In this document: in pieces, positions 1-6,582 of the stretch | How the letters are laid out: every line of letters begins with the position of its first letter | How positions within the stretch are numbered: the first letter of the stretch is position 1 | NCBI GenBank assembly: GCA_031273735.1 | Contig: JAISRI010000182.1 | Location: 1 to 10,962, forward strand | Source: Helicobacteraceae bacterium | GTDB lineage: Bacteria > Campylobacterota > Campylobacteria > Campylobacterales > SZUA-545 | Reading direction: 5' to 3' | DNA: 10,962 bases | Notes under the pieces: generated by a model | Told to the model about the DNA's origin: nothing | What the model saw: only the letters and a program-made list of their open reading frames with translations | Databases searched by the model: none | Position numbers and translations under genes: made by a program

Positions 1-22
1 TACGGCGCAGGTTTTCTTTTCT

Positions 23-57
23 CGCGATCGGTTTGGCGTAAAGCTAAACCGATCGCG
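23..57. repeat. Perfect 12-bp inverted repeat, possible terminator of an upstream gene
   Basis: The arms 23-34 (CGCGATCGGTTT) and 46-57 (AAACCGATCGCG) are perfect complements. With one G-U pair the stem extends inward to 15 bp around the 5-base loop GTAAA (38-42). On the plus strand it is followed by CTATTTATA, a poor U-tract; on the minus strand what follows is A-rich. It may therefore be a weak plus-strand terminator for a gene left of the window, or a structured intergenic repeat. Both arms carry the CGATCG word that is common throughout the window. Confidence 0.5.
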
Positions 58-106
58 CTATTTATACGACGGATCGCCTTATTTGTTATTCTCGCTTCCT
101 TTCTTA

Positions 107-143
107 GTCATTCCCGCGAAGCGATAGTATTCGTAGGAATGAC
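107..143. repeat. REP-like palindrome (GTCATTCC...GGAATGAC)
   Basis: GTCATTCC at 107-114 pairs with GGAATGAC at 136-143. After one mismatch the pairing continues inward (116-120 with 130-134, one G-U pair), leaving a loop of about 9 bases at 121-129. This resembles the widespread bacterial intergenic palindromes of the type GTCATTCCCGCG...GGAATGAC. A short related piece, GAATGACGG, recurs at 10786-10794 in the other large spacer. Assigning it to the REP class rests on resemblance only; the copy number in the genome is unknown. Confidence 0.5.
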
Positions 144-195
144 GGAAAGCGACGGTTTTATGGACAAACGCGCGAGTTCTTGGAATATGAAGCTG

Positions 196-201
196 TATAA
201 T
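196..201 (+). promoter_or_regulatory. Candidate -10 box (TATAAT) for the small ORF and hydrolase
   Basis: An exact TATAAT lies 41 bases before the ATG at 243, placing the transcript start near 208 and giving a leader of about 35 bases. There is no convincing -35 box at normal spacing, which is common for sigma-70 promoters in Campylobacterota. It is the only good plus-strand -10 candidate I see ahead of this gene pair. Confidence 0.5.
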
Positions 202-242
202 TAGCTCGCTTTTTTACGAGTCAAAAGAAAGAAGAGTTAAAT

Positions 243-404
243 ATGAGCGTTAAAACCAACCAGCAAATACAAAAAACCGTAGGTAGCCCTATAGATCGAC
301 GCGCGCGACAAGCTAATGGCGGTTATCAGTCTATGTCAAACTATAACTTACAAGCGCAAAAGCGTCTCAAAACCCCTTCTTTTAGCGTTGCTGGAAACGT
401 CTAA
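243..404 (+). CDS. Small basic hypothetical protein, 53 aa
   Basis: I do not recognise this protein. The reading frame runs from ATG at 243 to TAA at 402-404 and encodes 53 residues. It is preceded by GAAGAG (231-236), 6 bases from the start, and by a TATAAT box at 196-201. Its stop overlaps the next start (TAATG), so translation is probably coupled to the hydrolase. The product is rich in Gln, Asn, Ser, Lys and Arg, has a single acidic residue (Asp18), no Cys and no hydrophobic segment, so it is probably soluble, basic and largely disordered. In Helicobacter pylori I recall the hydrolase homologue next to murF, so a small ORF in this place may be lineage-specific. It could instead be a leader that merely couples translation. 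Signals favour a real gene, but the short length keeps confidence moderate. Confidence 0.5.
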   Translation: MSVKTNQQIQKTVGSPIDRRARQANGGYQSMSNYNLQAQKRLKTPSFSVAGNV

Positions 405-1138
405 TGGCGATTAGGGCTTTTAGGACTCCGCTTGGCGTTTATGAAATATCCTATCTGTTAGAGGGCGACGCGAACGCGCCCAAGATCGCTATTTTACACG
501 GCTGGGGCGCAAACAAAGAGCTGATGAAAAACGCCTTTTCGCGTTATCTCGGCGATTTTCGCGCGCTCTATATCGATCTACCCGGTTTTGGCGCGAGCAA
601 AAACGATCGCGTTTTGACGAGCGCCGATTATGCGGTCATTCTCGGCGCGGTTTTTGCGGAACTCGATTTTTCTCCGCAAACGATTGCGGCTCATTCGTTT
701 GGCGGCAAGATCGCCGCGCTCCTCGATCCGCCGCTTCTCGTTTTGTTAAGTAGCGCGGGCGTTCCAAAACCAAAATCTTTATACATACGCCTAAAAATCG
801 CTCTTGCGAAACGATTTAAGCGCGTCGGCGCAAACTCTCTGCGCGATCGCCTGCGCGCAAAAGACGCGATCGGCGTTAGCGAAAATATGTATGAAACCTT
901 CAAACTCGTCGTCGACGAGGATTTCACGGGCGAATTTGCTAAACGCGACAAACCGACGCTGATCTTTTGGGGCGAGAGCGATCGCGCTACGCCGTTAAAA
1001 AGCGGCGAAACGATCCGCGATTTGATTAAAGACGCCGTTTTTACGTCGTTTGAAGGCGATCACTTCTTTTTTATCTCCCGCGCCGAGACGATTGCCGACA
1101 AAATACGAACGTTTTGGCAAATCGGCGTTAAAAGCTAA
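404..1138 (+). CDS. Alpha/beta-fold hydrolase
   Basis: A 244-residue single-domain alpha/beta hydrolase. The oxyanion segment HGWG is at residues 32-35, the nucleophile elbow AHSFGG at 96-101 with Ser98, a candidate acid Asp193 in GESDRATP, and His220 in EGDHFF, so the catalytic triad appears intact. The elbow has Ala in place of the first Gly of GxSxG. The cap region (about residues 120-180) is short and rich in Lys and Arg. No signal peptide is seen, so it should be cytoplasmic. The family includes esterases, C-C bond hydrolases and others; the substrate cannot be read from sequence. The start at 404 overlaps the stop of the small ORF (TAATG), with GGAA 7 bases upstream. Its stop overlaps the stop of the converging polymerase gene. 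Confidence 0.88.
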   Translation: MAIRAFRTPLGVYEISYLLEGDANAPKIAILHGWGANKELMKNAFSRYLGDFRALYIDLPGFGASKNDRVLTSADYAVILGAVFAELDFSPQTIAAHSFGGKIAALLDPPLLVLLSSAGVPKPKSLYIRLKIALAKRFKRVGANSLRDRLRAKDAIGVSENMYETFKLVVDEDFTGEFAKRDKPTLIFWGESDRATPLKSGETIRDLIKDAVFTSFEGDHFFFISRAETIADKIRTFWQIGVKS

Positions 1139-2409
1139 GGGGAAGTTTGTTTGGAATATGTTATGGCGCTATATCCGTATTTTGCGCGGGTTTTGGATAG
1201 CGCTTCGTTGATGGCGCGGTTTTTATAATCGTTTTGCCACGAAAGCATATTAAACGAGGTTGGTTTATCGTTAAAATCGCCGCCGCTGATAGCAAGAAAA
1301 TTGATCGGATCGTTTGGGTTTTTGTCGATTGCGTCAAACGCCTCTTTTGCAAGATCGTATAGAGTTTTTTCGCTAAATAATCGATCGGAGCGGATCGTAA
1401 TATGTTCGCTAGGCGAATTTCTATATCCTACGACAAACGTAAAAGCTCTTGGCTCTCTTTTGCTCATCGTAATATGATAAGCTAGATGTCCGCAAAGAAT
1501 CAAAAATCTTCTTAACGCCTCTTTGCGATCTAAAATCGGATCAAAAACGCGGGATATTCCCATCTGTTTGCGAGCGGTTTTATGCGTTATCTGACCCGCC
1601 GTTTCGCCGTTTAACTCTTTTAACAGATCGCGCCCCGTTTTGCCAAAAGAGTCTAGCAAACTTGGCGCGCGCGTAATATCGCCCAAAGTTTTTACGCCGT
1701 AGCGTTCTAAATAAGCGCCCATCTGTCGTCCTATCCCCGCGAGCGCCCTGATCGGCTTATGTTCTATAAAATCTTTTATTTCGTTATTTTTTACGACGCG
1801 AACGCCAAAAGGTTTTACGCTTTTTGCCGCCAATTTTGCGAGCGATTTATTAACGCTTGCCCCAATCGACGCGGGCAAGGCGAACTCTTTATTGATTTCG
1901 GCTTGTAAATTACGCAAATAACGCAAAGTTTCGTCTTCGTCTATAAAGCCGTGTAACGATCCAAAAAACTCGTCGATACTATACTGTTCCAAAACAGGAA
2001 TACGCGCCTCTAAAAACTCCGCCGTTTTACGAGAAAGCGACATATAAAACGGCATATCGGTCGGCAAAATCCGCAACTTTGGGCATAGTTTTAGCGCCTC
2101 GCTAAGAGTCGTCCCCGTCTTTATGTTATATTTTCGCGCTTCGTAGCTTGCCGCCACAACCATTCCGCGAACGCTTTTTCCCTCTAAAAAATAGTCGCGC
2201 CACGATCCGTCGCCAAACTTATTGTAATAACACGCGCCGCTAAAAGCGCCTAACGACTCTTGCGCTTTGGAGCTTGTTTTTAGCGCGTTCGATCCAAATA
2301 TCGCCGCGTCGTTTCTGTTTGCCACTACGGCGGGAACGTCGCAAAACGCTTTGTCGCGCGTCCTCTCGGCGCTAACGAAAAAACAATCAAAGTCGATATG
2401 AATAATCAT
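1135..2409 (-). CDS. Y-family DNA polymerase (DinB/UmuC type), translesion synthesis
   Basis: An error-prone DNA polymerase that copies damaged templates. The N-terminus has the metal-binding HIDFDCFF (Asp6, Asp8), and the palm has YSIDEFF with Asp146 and Glu147, so the three catalytic acids are present. Helix-hairpin-helix residues follow (ALAGIGRQMGAYLERYG), then a little-finger domain. At 424 residues it is longer than typical Pol IV (about 350) and closer to UmuC. Part of the excess is a block of about 45 residues between PAVVANRN and RGMVVAASYEAR. I chose the ATG at 2409; the frame extends only three codons further, to a TTG at 2418. Neither start has a Shine-Dalgarno sequence, and a TATAAT box sits 8 bases before the ATG. 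It is the last gene of the trpC group. No beta-clamp motif was clearly identified. Confidence 0.9.
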   Translation of the reverse strand: MIIHIDFDCFFVSAERTRDKAFCDVPAVVANRNDAAIFGSNALKTSSKAQESLGAFSGACYYNKFGDGSWRDYFLEGKSVRGMVVAASYEARKYNIKTGTTLSEALKLCPKLRILPTDMPFYMSLSRKTAEFLEARIPVLEQYSIDEFFGSLHGFIDEDETLRYLRNLQAEINKEFALPASIGASVNKSLAKLAAKSVKPFGVRVVKNNEIKDFIEHKPIRALAGIGRQMGAYLERYGVKTLGDITRAPSLLDSFGKTGRDLLKELNGETAGQITHKTARKQMGISRVFDPILDRKEALRRFLILCGHLAYHITMSKREPRAFTFVVGYRNSPSEHITIRSDRLFSEKTLYDLAKEAFDAIDKNPNDPINFLAISGGDFNDKPTSFNMLSWQNDYKNRAINEALSKTRAKYGYSAITYSKQTSP

Positions 2410-2417
2410 CGCGGACA

Positions 2418-2423
2418 ATTATA
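2418..2423 (-). promoter_or_regulatory. Candidate -10 box (TATAAT) just before the Y-polymerase ATG
   Basis: On the minus strand the order is TATAAT, 8 bases (TGTCCGCG), then ATG at 2409. A start 6-8 bases after the box would fall at or next to the A of the ATG, implying a leaderless or nearly leaderless transcript. No Shine-Dalgarno sequence is present. The box lies in the 46-base spacer after the upstream gene, so the polymerase may be expressed separately from the operon. No -35 is evident. Confidence 0.4.
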
Positions 2424-2455
2424 CGCAAAAACGCGCGAATAAGCTCCGATTTTCC

Positions 2456-3373
2456 TTAAAATAGATCGCGCAAGTCGATCTCTTCGATATTTGGGTGTTC
2501 GCGTACGCGGTTTTTGAAGCGATCTTGTAAGTTTTCGCGTAACTCGTCGATCTCGACTTTTTGTTGCGGCTCGCTTGTTTTTGCCGCTACGCCGCTTAAC
2601 GATTCTATAAGCGTTCTTAGATCAAGCGAACAATCGAGCGAGTTTTGCCCCCTTCTAACGGCGCAACGAAGCGGTAGCGATACGCTTTGCCACCCCTCGC
2701 TCATCTCGCACGGAAAACGCCATTTTGAGCTTAAATTAAGCGTTAAAGCGCCCCTAAGAACTCCGCGCTCCGCAAAAAGCGAACCGCTTAGAACAAACGG
2801 ATCGCTAACGAGATAGATAGCGTCCATACCCGCCGGTCGTCTGCTTAACCAAAACTGAAAACTCTCAAAACTCTGCGACGGTTCGGAGGCAAATCTTGGC
2901 ATTTCGCGTCCTTTTGAAAAGGCGACGGCGCGGCAGTAGAGTTGCGAAAAATTGATCCCTCGCACAACTCCGTTTTGCGCGCAGGTTTGTCCGTTTGCGC
3001 AAGAGTTTTTTTCTATAACGCCGCTTGCAAACGGATAACCAAAATTAAACAATAAAGTTTCAAGAGGGTCTTTTTTTTGCGCCTGTTCTATACGACTTTG
3101 TTCTTGTTGGTTATTCCCTTGCGATTCGATCGCGGTTAAATCTCGCGATTCTTGCGGCGTGATCTCTACATTTGTTTCATTGCCTTCGATCTCTTGCGTC
3201 GCGTTCGCTTCTATTACGCTTAAATTGCGATCGTTAATTACGATAATCTCAACTTTTTTGCCAATATTTCTTTGCCCTAAAAACAAACTTAGGGGCGACG
3301 GCGAATAGCGCGTTCCAGAGACAAAAAACAGAACGCAAAGTAAAAAGACTAGAAGCGGAATAAGGCGATACAT
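2456..3373 (-). CDS. Membrane-anchored periplasmic protein of unknown function
   Basis: I do not recognise this protein. It has 305 residues from the ATG at 3373. Residues 3-19 (LIPLLVFLLCVLFFVSG with flanks) form one hydrophobic segment with Arg just before it, so it is either an uncleaved anchor or a signal peptide. Residues 50-105 are polar, rich in Glu, Gln and Asn, and look like a linker. The folded part (about 105-260) contains six cysteines (125, 131, 147, 222, 237, 248), an even number that suggests disulfides outside the cytoplasm. The C-terminal 40 residues are highly charged and probably helical. The ATG shares one base with the trpC stop (TGATG). A TTG one codon earlier also lies in frame but is less likely. 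No Shine-Dalgarno is visible, so coupling to trpC is likely. Confidence 0.75.
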   Translation of the reverse strand: MYRLIPLLVFLLCVLFFVSGTRYSPSPLSLFLGQRNIGKKVEIIVINDRNLSVIEANATQEIEGNETNVEITPQESRDLTAIESQGNNQQEQSRIEQAQKKDPLETLLFNFGYPFASGVIEKNSCANGQTCAQNGVVRGINFSQLYCRAVAFSKGREMPRFASEPSQSFESFQFWLSRRPAGMDAIYLVSDPFVLSGSLFAERGVLRGALTLNLSSKWRFPCEMSEGWQSVSLPLRCAVRRGQNSLDCSLDLRTLIESLSGVAAKTSEPQQKVEIDELRENLQDRFKNRVREHPNIEEIDLRDLF

Positions 3374-4158
3374 CAAACGCCGACTAACTGCCGCGTAGCG
3401 GCGGCGCGATCCGCTTGTCGCATAAGGTGTTCTCCTATCAAAAAGGCGTCGACGCCTATTTTGCTAAGTTCCAAAAGCTGTTCGCGGGAGTTTAATCCGC
3501 TTTCGGCGACGATAATTTTACCCTGCGGTATCGATGGAATTAACTTTTCCGATAAACTCATATCCATCTCCAAGCTATCTAAATTGCGGTGGTTTATACC
3601 GATAATGCTCGCGCCTGCGGCGATCGCTTTTGTAAGATCGGTTTTATCGTGAATCTCCACAAGCGCTTCCATACCTAGATTTTTTGTTTGCTCCAACAAA
3701 TCGCAAAGCTCTTTTAGGCTAAGGATATTGACGATCAATAAGACAAAAGACGCGCCGTAAAGTAGCGCTTCTAACAACTGATAGCGATCGACTATAAAAT
3801 CTTTTCTTAATAGCGGCAGGCGATTGTGCCTGCGGATCAAAGAGAGATAGTCTAAATCGCCCTTAAACCATTGCGGTTCGGTTAAAACGGAGATCGCCGC
3901 CGCGCCGCCTTTTTCGTAATCGTTTGCGATCGCGATTGGATCAAACTCTTTGCATATATCGCCGCGAGAAGGGCTTGCCTTTTTAACCTCCGCGATTATC
4001 TTCAGCGGCGCGCTTTCCTCTTTTTTTAAGGCGGCGATCGCGTCTAAAGGATAAAAATGGTTTAACGCCATAGCGCGTCCCAACGCCTCTTCGGGCATTA
4101 GAGCTTTGCGCTCTTTTAATCTTTTTCGCGTTTCCGCTACTATCTTATCAAGTATCAC
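3373..4158 (-). CDS. trpC: Indole-3-glycerol phosphate synthase
   Basis: TrpC closes the ring of carboxyphenylamino-deoxyribulose phosphate to make indole-3-glycerol phosphate in tryptophan synthesis. The 261-residue protein is full length and is a single TrpC domain with no fused TrpF. Expected barrel motifs appear in order: IIAEVKKASPSRGDI (54-68, with Glu57 and Lys59), SVLTEPQWFKG (90-100), LLRKDF (116-121, Lys119), LVEIH (166-170, Glu168), GINHRNL (187-193), VAESG (217-221) and FLIGEHLM (239-246). The start is GTG at 4158, overlapping the TGA of the TPR gene by four bases (GTGA). Its own stop overlaps the next gene. It lies among genes unrelated to tryptophan, so it is separated from any trp operon; no attenuator or leader peptide is seen. 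Confidence 0.97.
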   Translation of the reverse strand: MILDKIVAETRKRLKERKALMPEEALGRAMALNHFYPLDAIAALKKEESAPLKIIAEVKKASPSRGDICKEFDPIAIANDYEKGGAAAISVLTEPQWFKGDLDYLSLIRRHNRLPLLRKDFIVDRYQLLEALLYGASFVLLIVNILSLKELCDLLEQTKNLGMEALVEIHDKTDLTKAIAAGASIIGINHRNLDSLEMDMSLSEKLIPSIPQGKIIVAESGLNSREQLLELSKIGVDAFLIGEHLMRQADRAAATRQLVGV

Positions 4159-5390
4159 TTTTTGCTTTCTATTAGGGATTGTTCATAACTTTCTTTAATC
4201 TTGTTGTAATGCTCGATCACGGTTGAATCTTTATTCTCTTTAGCCGCGACTTTTGCGATTAGTTCATAAGCCTCTTTGTAACGTCCCATTTTATAATGCC
4301 CCCACGCTAATGAATCCGCGTAATATAGGTTGTTTGGATCGATTTTTAACGCTTGAACCACAAATGCGATTCCGCGTTCTATATCCACATCGTGATCGAT
4401 TAAAAGATAACCTAAATAGTTTAGATAGATATGATTTTTTTCGACCGCTACCACCTTTTCAAGCGATTGCACTGTTTTTTTAATTAGGGCTTGATTATTT
4501 GCGTCGCCTGATTCGTATTCGAACATAGCGCTTAACGCTAAATAATCGATCTTTTCGCTTTTTTTATAAAGCGCTAAAGCGATCTTAGCGGCTTTCTTAA
4601 AGCGTTTTTCGTTTCTGTATAACTCCAAAAGTATCTCGTCGTTAAAAGAGGTCTCTTCAAGCCACTTAATCAAACGTTTATAGTTTTTATCCATCAAATA
4701 GAGTTCTACGATTTTCTGTCCAATCGTGGGGTCTGGACGTAACTTATAAACCCTTTTATACGCGCTTGCCACGCCTCCCGCATTAGAGCCTTTCGCGTAA
4801 AGAGAAGCTAAACGCATACATAGATATTCGCTACAACCTCGTTCGACTATATGCGTTTCGTAATAGGCAATCGCGTCTTTTTCATTTCTCAGCCGATCGA
4901 CTAAAACCGCCGCCATTTTATCGATAGCCGTTTCGCTATAAGAGAGTAAATACGCCTTTTGGTAAGCGTTAAAAGCGTTTCGGTTTTCGTTGTATATTAA
5001 ATAAAAATCGCCCAATAAAATATAGTCGTCCGCTTGGCGCGTCATTCGCGTCAATATCTTTGCGTTGCCGATCGCGTTTGGCATATCGCGTTTTCCGTAA
5101 TAGGCGATCGCTAAAACTCTGCGCAAAAAGTATGTATCGCCTCTTAAAAGCCCTTTTCTTGCCTCTAATATCGCGTCGTTGTAGCGCTCCGCTCTTAATA
5201 GCGCTTCGATCTGGCGATCGCGATTTGTTCTATCGCTTGTCTTTTCGTAAATAATTCGATTATATTCGGCGGAGGCGTTAAAATCCTCTCGATTTTCCGC
5301 GTCGATCGCAAGCGCTTCATATAGATCGCGATTAAAGGTTTCTGCGGCGCTTATGCAGCAAAACGCTAAAAGAGTTAAAAGCGGTTTCAT
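4155..5390 (-). CDS. Exported tetratricopeptide-repeat protein
   Basis: A 411-residue helical repeat protein with an N-terminal signal sequence (MKPLLTLLAFCCISAAE) and likely cleavage near residues 15-17. The cysteine pair could suggest a lipoprotein, but Phe or Cys before the candidate Cys fits a lipobox poorly. TPR-like helix pairs run through most of the length. The clearest are ERYNDAILEARKGLLRGD near the N-terminus and LNYLGYLLIDHDVDIERGIA followed by ALKIDPNNLYYADSLAWGHY near the C-terminus. Such proteins are usually periplasmic scaffolds; no partner can be named. I start it at the ATG at 5390, which overlaps the upstream stop by four bases (ATGA) and puts the signal peptide at the N-terminus. 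An ATG six codons earlier (5408) is also in frame. I recall the same position, before trpC, in Campylobacter. Confidence 0.88.
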   Translation of the reverse strand: MKPLLTLLAFCCISAAETFNRDLYEALAIDAENREDFNASAEYNRIIYEKTSDRTNRDRQIEALLRAERYNDAILEARKGLLRGDTYFLRRVLAIAYYGKRDMPNAIGNAKILTRMTRQADDYILLGDFYLIYNENRNAFNAYQKAYLLSYSETAIDKMAAVLVDRLRNEKDAIAYYETHIVERGCSEYLCMRLASLYAKGSNAGGVASAYKRVYKLRPDPTIGQKIVELYLMDKNYKRLIKWLEETSFNDEILLELYRNEKRFKKAAKIALALYKKSEKIDYLALSAMFEYESGDANNQALIKKTVQSLEKVVAVEKNHIYLNYLGYLLIDHDVDIERGIAFVVQALKIDPNNLYYADSLAWGHYKMGRYKEAYELIAKVAAKENKDSTVIEHYNKIKESYEQSLIESKK

Positions 5391-5758
5391 AAGATCGTCC
5401 CAGAACATTCTATCGCTAGCAAATCAACGCGATCGTTCATACCCTCCCAAAAGGGAAAAGTCCTACATTGTAAAGGACGCGCGGAATATATTTTACAACC
5501 AATTTCGCCCAAAAAAGCGCATTCAAAGCCGCGTTTTGTTTCGCGCTCTTTAATCAAATAGCCTTTGTAAGTTTTGCGAAAATATATCCCTCTTATCGCC
5601 GCTTCTTCTTCGCCTAATAATAAAGCGATATTTGCGATCTCTTGATCGTTTGCATATACCTCTCCGCTTTCGCCCGCGCAACACTTTGAGCCGCAACTTT
5701 CGCACGCCTTTGGATCGAAAGCGAAGGTAAAACCCTCTTTAACGATTAAGTCGCGCAT
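5387..5758 (-). CDS. YkgJ-family cysteine-cluster protein
   Basis: A 123-residue protein of the YkgJ / zinc- or iron-binding cysteine-cluster family. Eight cysteines are in the family pattern: Cys19, Cys22, Cys26 and Cys27 (CESCGSKCC), Cys80, Cys88 (GCKIY), Cys98 (RPLQCRTFPFW) and Cys118. The core CxxC...CC...C.IY..RP..CR.FPF is unmistakable. Members are thought to bind a metal or iron-sulfur centre; the biochemical role is not settled for most, so I assign none. No signal peptide is seen. The ATG at 5758 overlaps the methyltransferase by 13 bases, with GGGGA 5-9 bases upstream as the ribosome binding site, and the stop overlaps the TPR gene by four bases. It is coupled on both sides. Confidence 0.92.
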   Translation of the reverse strand: MRDLIVKEGFTFAFDPKACESCGSKCCAGESGEVYANDQEIANIALLLGEEEAAIRGIYFRKTYKGYLIKERETKRGFECAFLGEIGCKIYSARPLQCRTFPFWEGMNDRVDLLAIECSGTIL

Positions 5759-6429
5759 CGCGTCCCCGCTTTTTTTGCGATTTCGCGCATATCGGAGCTG
5801 ATTCCTGCATCGTCGCGCATAAAGATCGGCGACAGAACTTTAACGGCTTTAACGGACGATTTTTTAGCGCTGATAAATACCAATCTTGCCGCGTCTTTTT
5901 GCGTTCTGTGCGCAAACTGAATCGTTCGCGTTCTCCAGCGCAAATTTTCTAACGTTTGAAAAATTGTCGAAAGCTCCGAAGCGTCGTAACAGAAAAAAAG
6001 CTCGCCGTTTGATTTTAGCAAACGCCCCGCTTGACGCAAAAAATCCGCAATCGAAAGCGCGTCCGCGTTTCGCGCGATTTTTAACGATAAATTGCGGCTA
6101 TGGGTGGTCTTAGCGCTATAAAACGGCGGGTTGCAAACGATCGCGTCGTATTTTTCGCCCCGATCGAAAGCGCGAAAATCCTGCGCAAAAAAATGCGCTT
6201 TTATATTGTTTAACGCGCCGTTTTCAATAGCGTAAGCCACCATTTCCTCCTGAATATCCACGCCCGAAAGCTCCGTTCCAAAATCCCGCGTCAAAAGCAA
6301 ACCGACAATTCCGCAACCGCAACCAACGTCCAAAAGCGAACCTTTCAGCCGTTTTTGCGACGCAAAGCGGTAGAGCAAAATCGAATCTGTGTTGTATCGA
6401 TAGCCGTTTTCTGGTTGGCGCAATCGCAT
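5746..6429 (-). CDS. TrmN6/YfiC-like SAM-dependent N6-adenine methyltransferase
   Basis: A 227-residue class I methyltransferase. It opens with RQPENGYRYNTDSILL (4-19), the hallmark start of the YfiC/TrmN6 group, then has the SAM loop LLDVGCGCGIVGL (32-44), acidic Asp58 at the end of strand 2, and the catalytic NPPFY (100-104) typical of amino-N methylation of adenine. YfiC in E. coli methylates A37 of tRNA-Val1 and is slightly longer (about 245 residues). The same substrate is a fair guess here, but it could be another RNA or a protein. AAGG lies upstream of the ATG at 6429, and a TATAAT box at 6453-6458 would start this operon. It is the first gene of the group that runs on to the polymerase. 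Confidence 0.85.
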   Translation of the reverse strand: MRLRQPENGYRYNTDSILLYRFASQKRLKGSLLDVGCGCGIVGLLLTRDFGTELSGVDIQEEMVAYAIENGALNNIKAHFFAQDFRAFDRGEKYDAIVCNPPFYSAKTTHSRNLSLKIARNADALSIADFLRQAGRLLKSNGELFFCYDASELSTIFQTLENLRWRTRTIQFAHRTQKDAARLVFISAKKSSVKAVKVLSPIFMRDDAGISSDMREIAKKAGTRCAT

Positions 6430-6452
6430 ATATGCCTTCGCAAATGGACGCC

Positions 6453-6458
6453 ATTATA
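6453..6458 (-). promoter_or_regulatory. Candidate -10 box (TATAAT) for the trmN6-trpC operon
   Basis: On the minus strand TATAAT lies 23 bases before the trmN6-like ATG, predicting a start near 6446 and a leader of about 17 bases that contains the AAGG ribosome site. No -35 box is apparent at standard spacing. As the only good -10 in the 153-base spacer, it probably drives the whole downstream group. Confidence 0.5.
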
Positions 6459-6480
6459 TCCAACTTCTATCAAAGCGCGT

Positions 6481-6521
6481 TTTTTGCGCGTTTGCAATTG
6501 TTCAAATCAAACGCGCAAAAA
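6481..6521. repeat. 14-bp perfect inverted repeat between metK and trmN6
   Basis: TTTTTGCGCGTTTG (6481-6494) and CAAACGCGCAAAAA (6508-6521) are perfect complements around a 13-base loop. T residues open the stem and A residues close it, on both strands, so it lacks the trailing U-tract of an intrinsic terminator. It lies about 60 bases after the metK stop and about 25 bases upstream of the TATAAT box at 6453-6458. It could protect the 3' end of the metK mRNA or bind a dimeric regulator of the next operon. Confidence 0.6.
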
Positions 6522-6582
6522 CTAATCGAGTAATCAATCAAGCTGGCGGCGGAGTATTTGCGCCTTTTCAAATCCGCGCCCT

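Noticed and set aside
1..204. Open frame on the plus strand from the left edge to TAG at 202-204 (67 codons), possible end of an upstream gene
   Set aside because: It runs through the inverted repeat at 23-57 and the REP-like palindrome, and its end coincides with the TATAAT box. The translation around the palindrome is the kind usually produced by such repeats. A second frame is also open to position 127. Neither can be defended.
3373..4158. Attenuator or trp leader upstream of trpC
   Set aside because: trpC starts inside the TPR gene with a GTGA overlap, leaving no leader, and no tandem Trp codons are present.
5390..5408. Longer start (MFWDDL...) for the TPR protein
   Set aside because: It would place charged residues before the signal peptide; the ATG at 5390 gives a normal signal sequence and an ATGA coupling with the upstream stop.
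6224..6463. 79-codon minus-strand frame overlapping trmN6
   Set aside because: It is a shadow of the methyltransferase in another frame; its first codons cover the -10 box and its translation shows no family motif.
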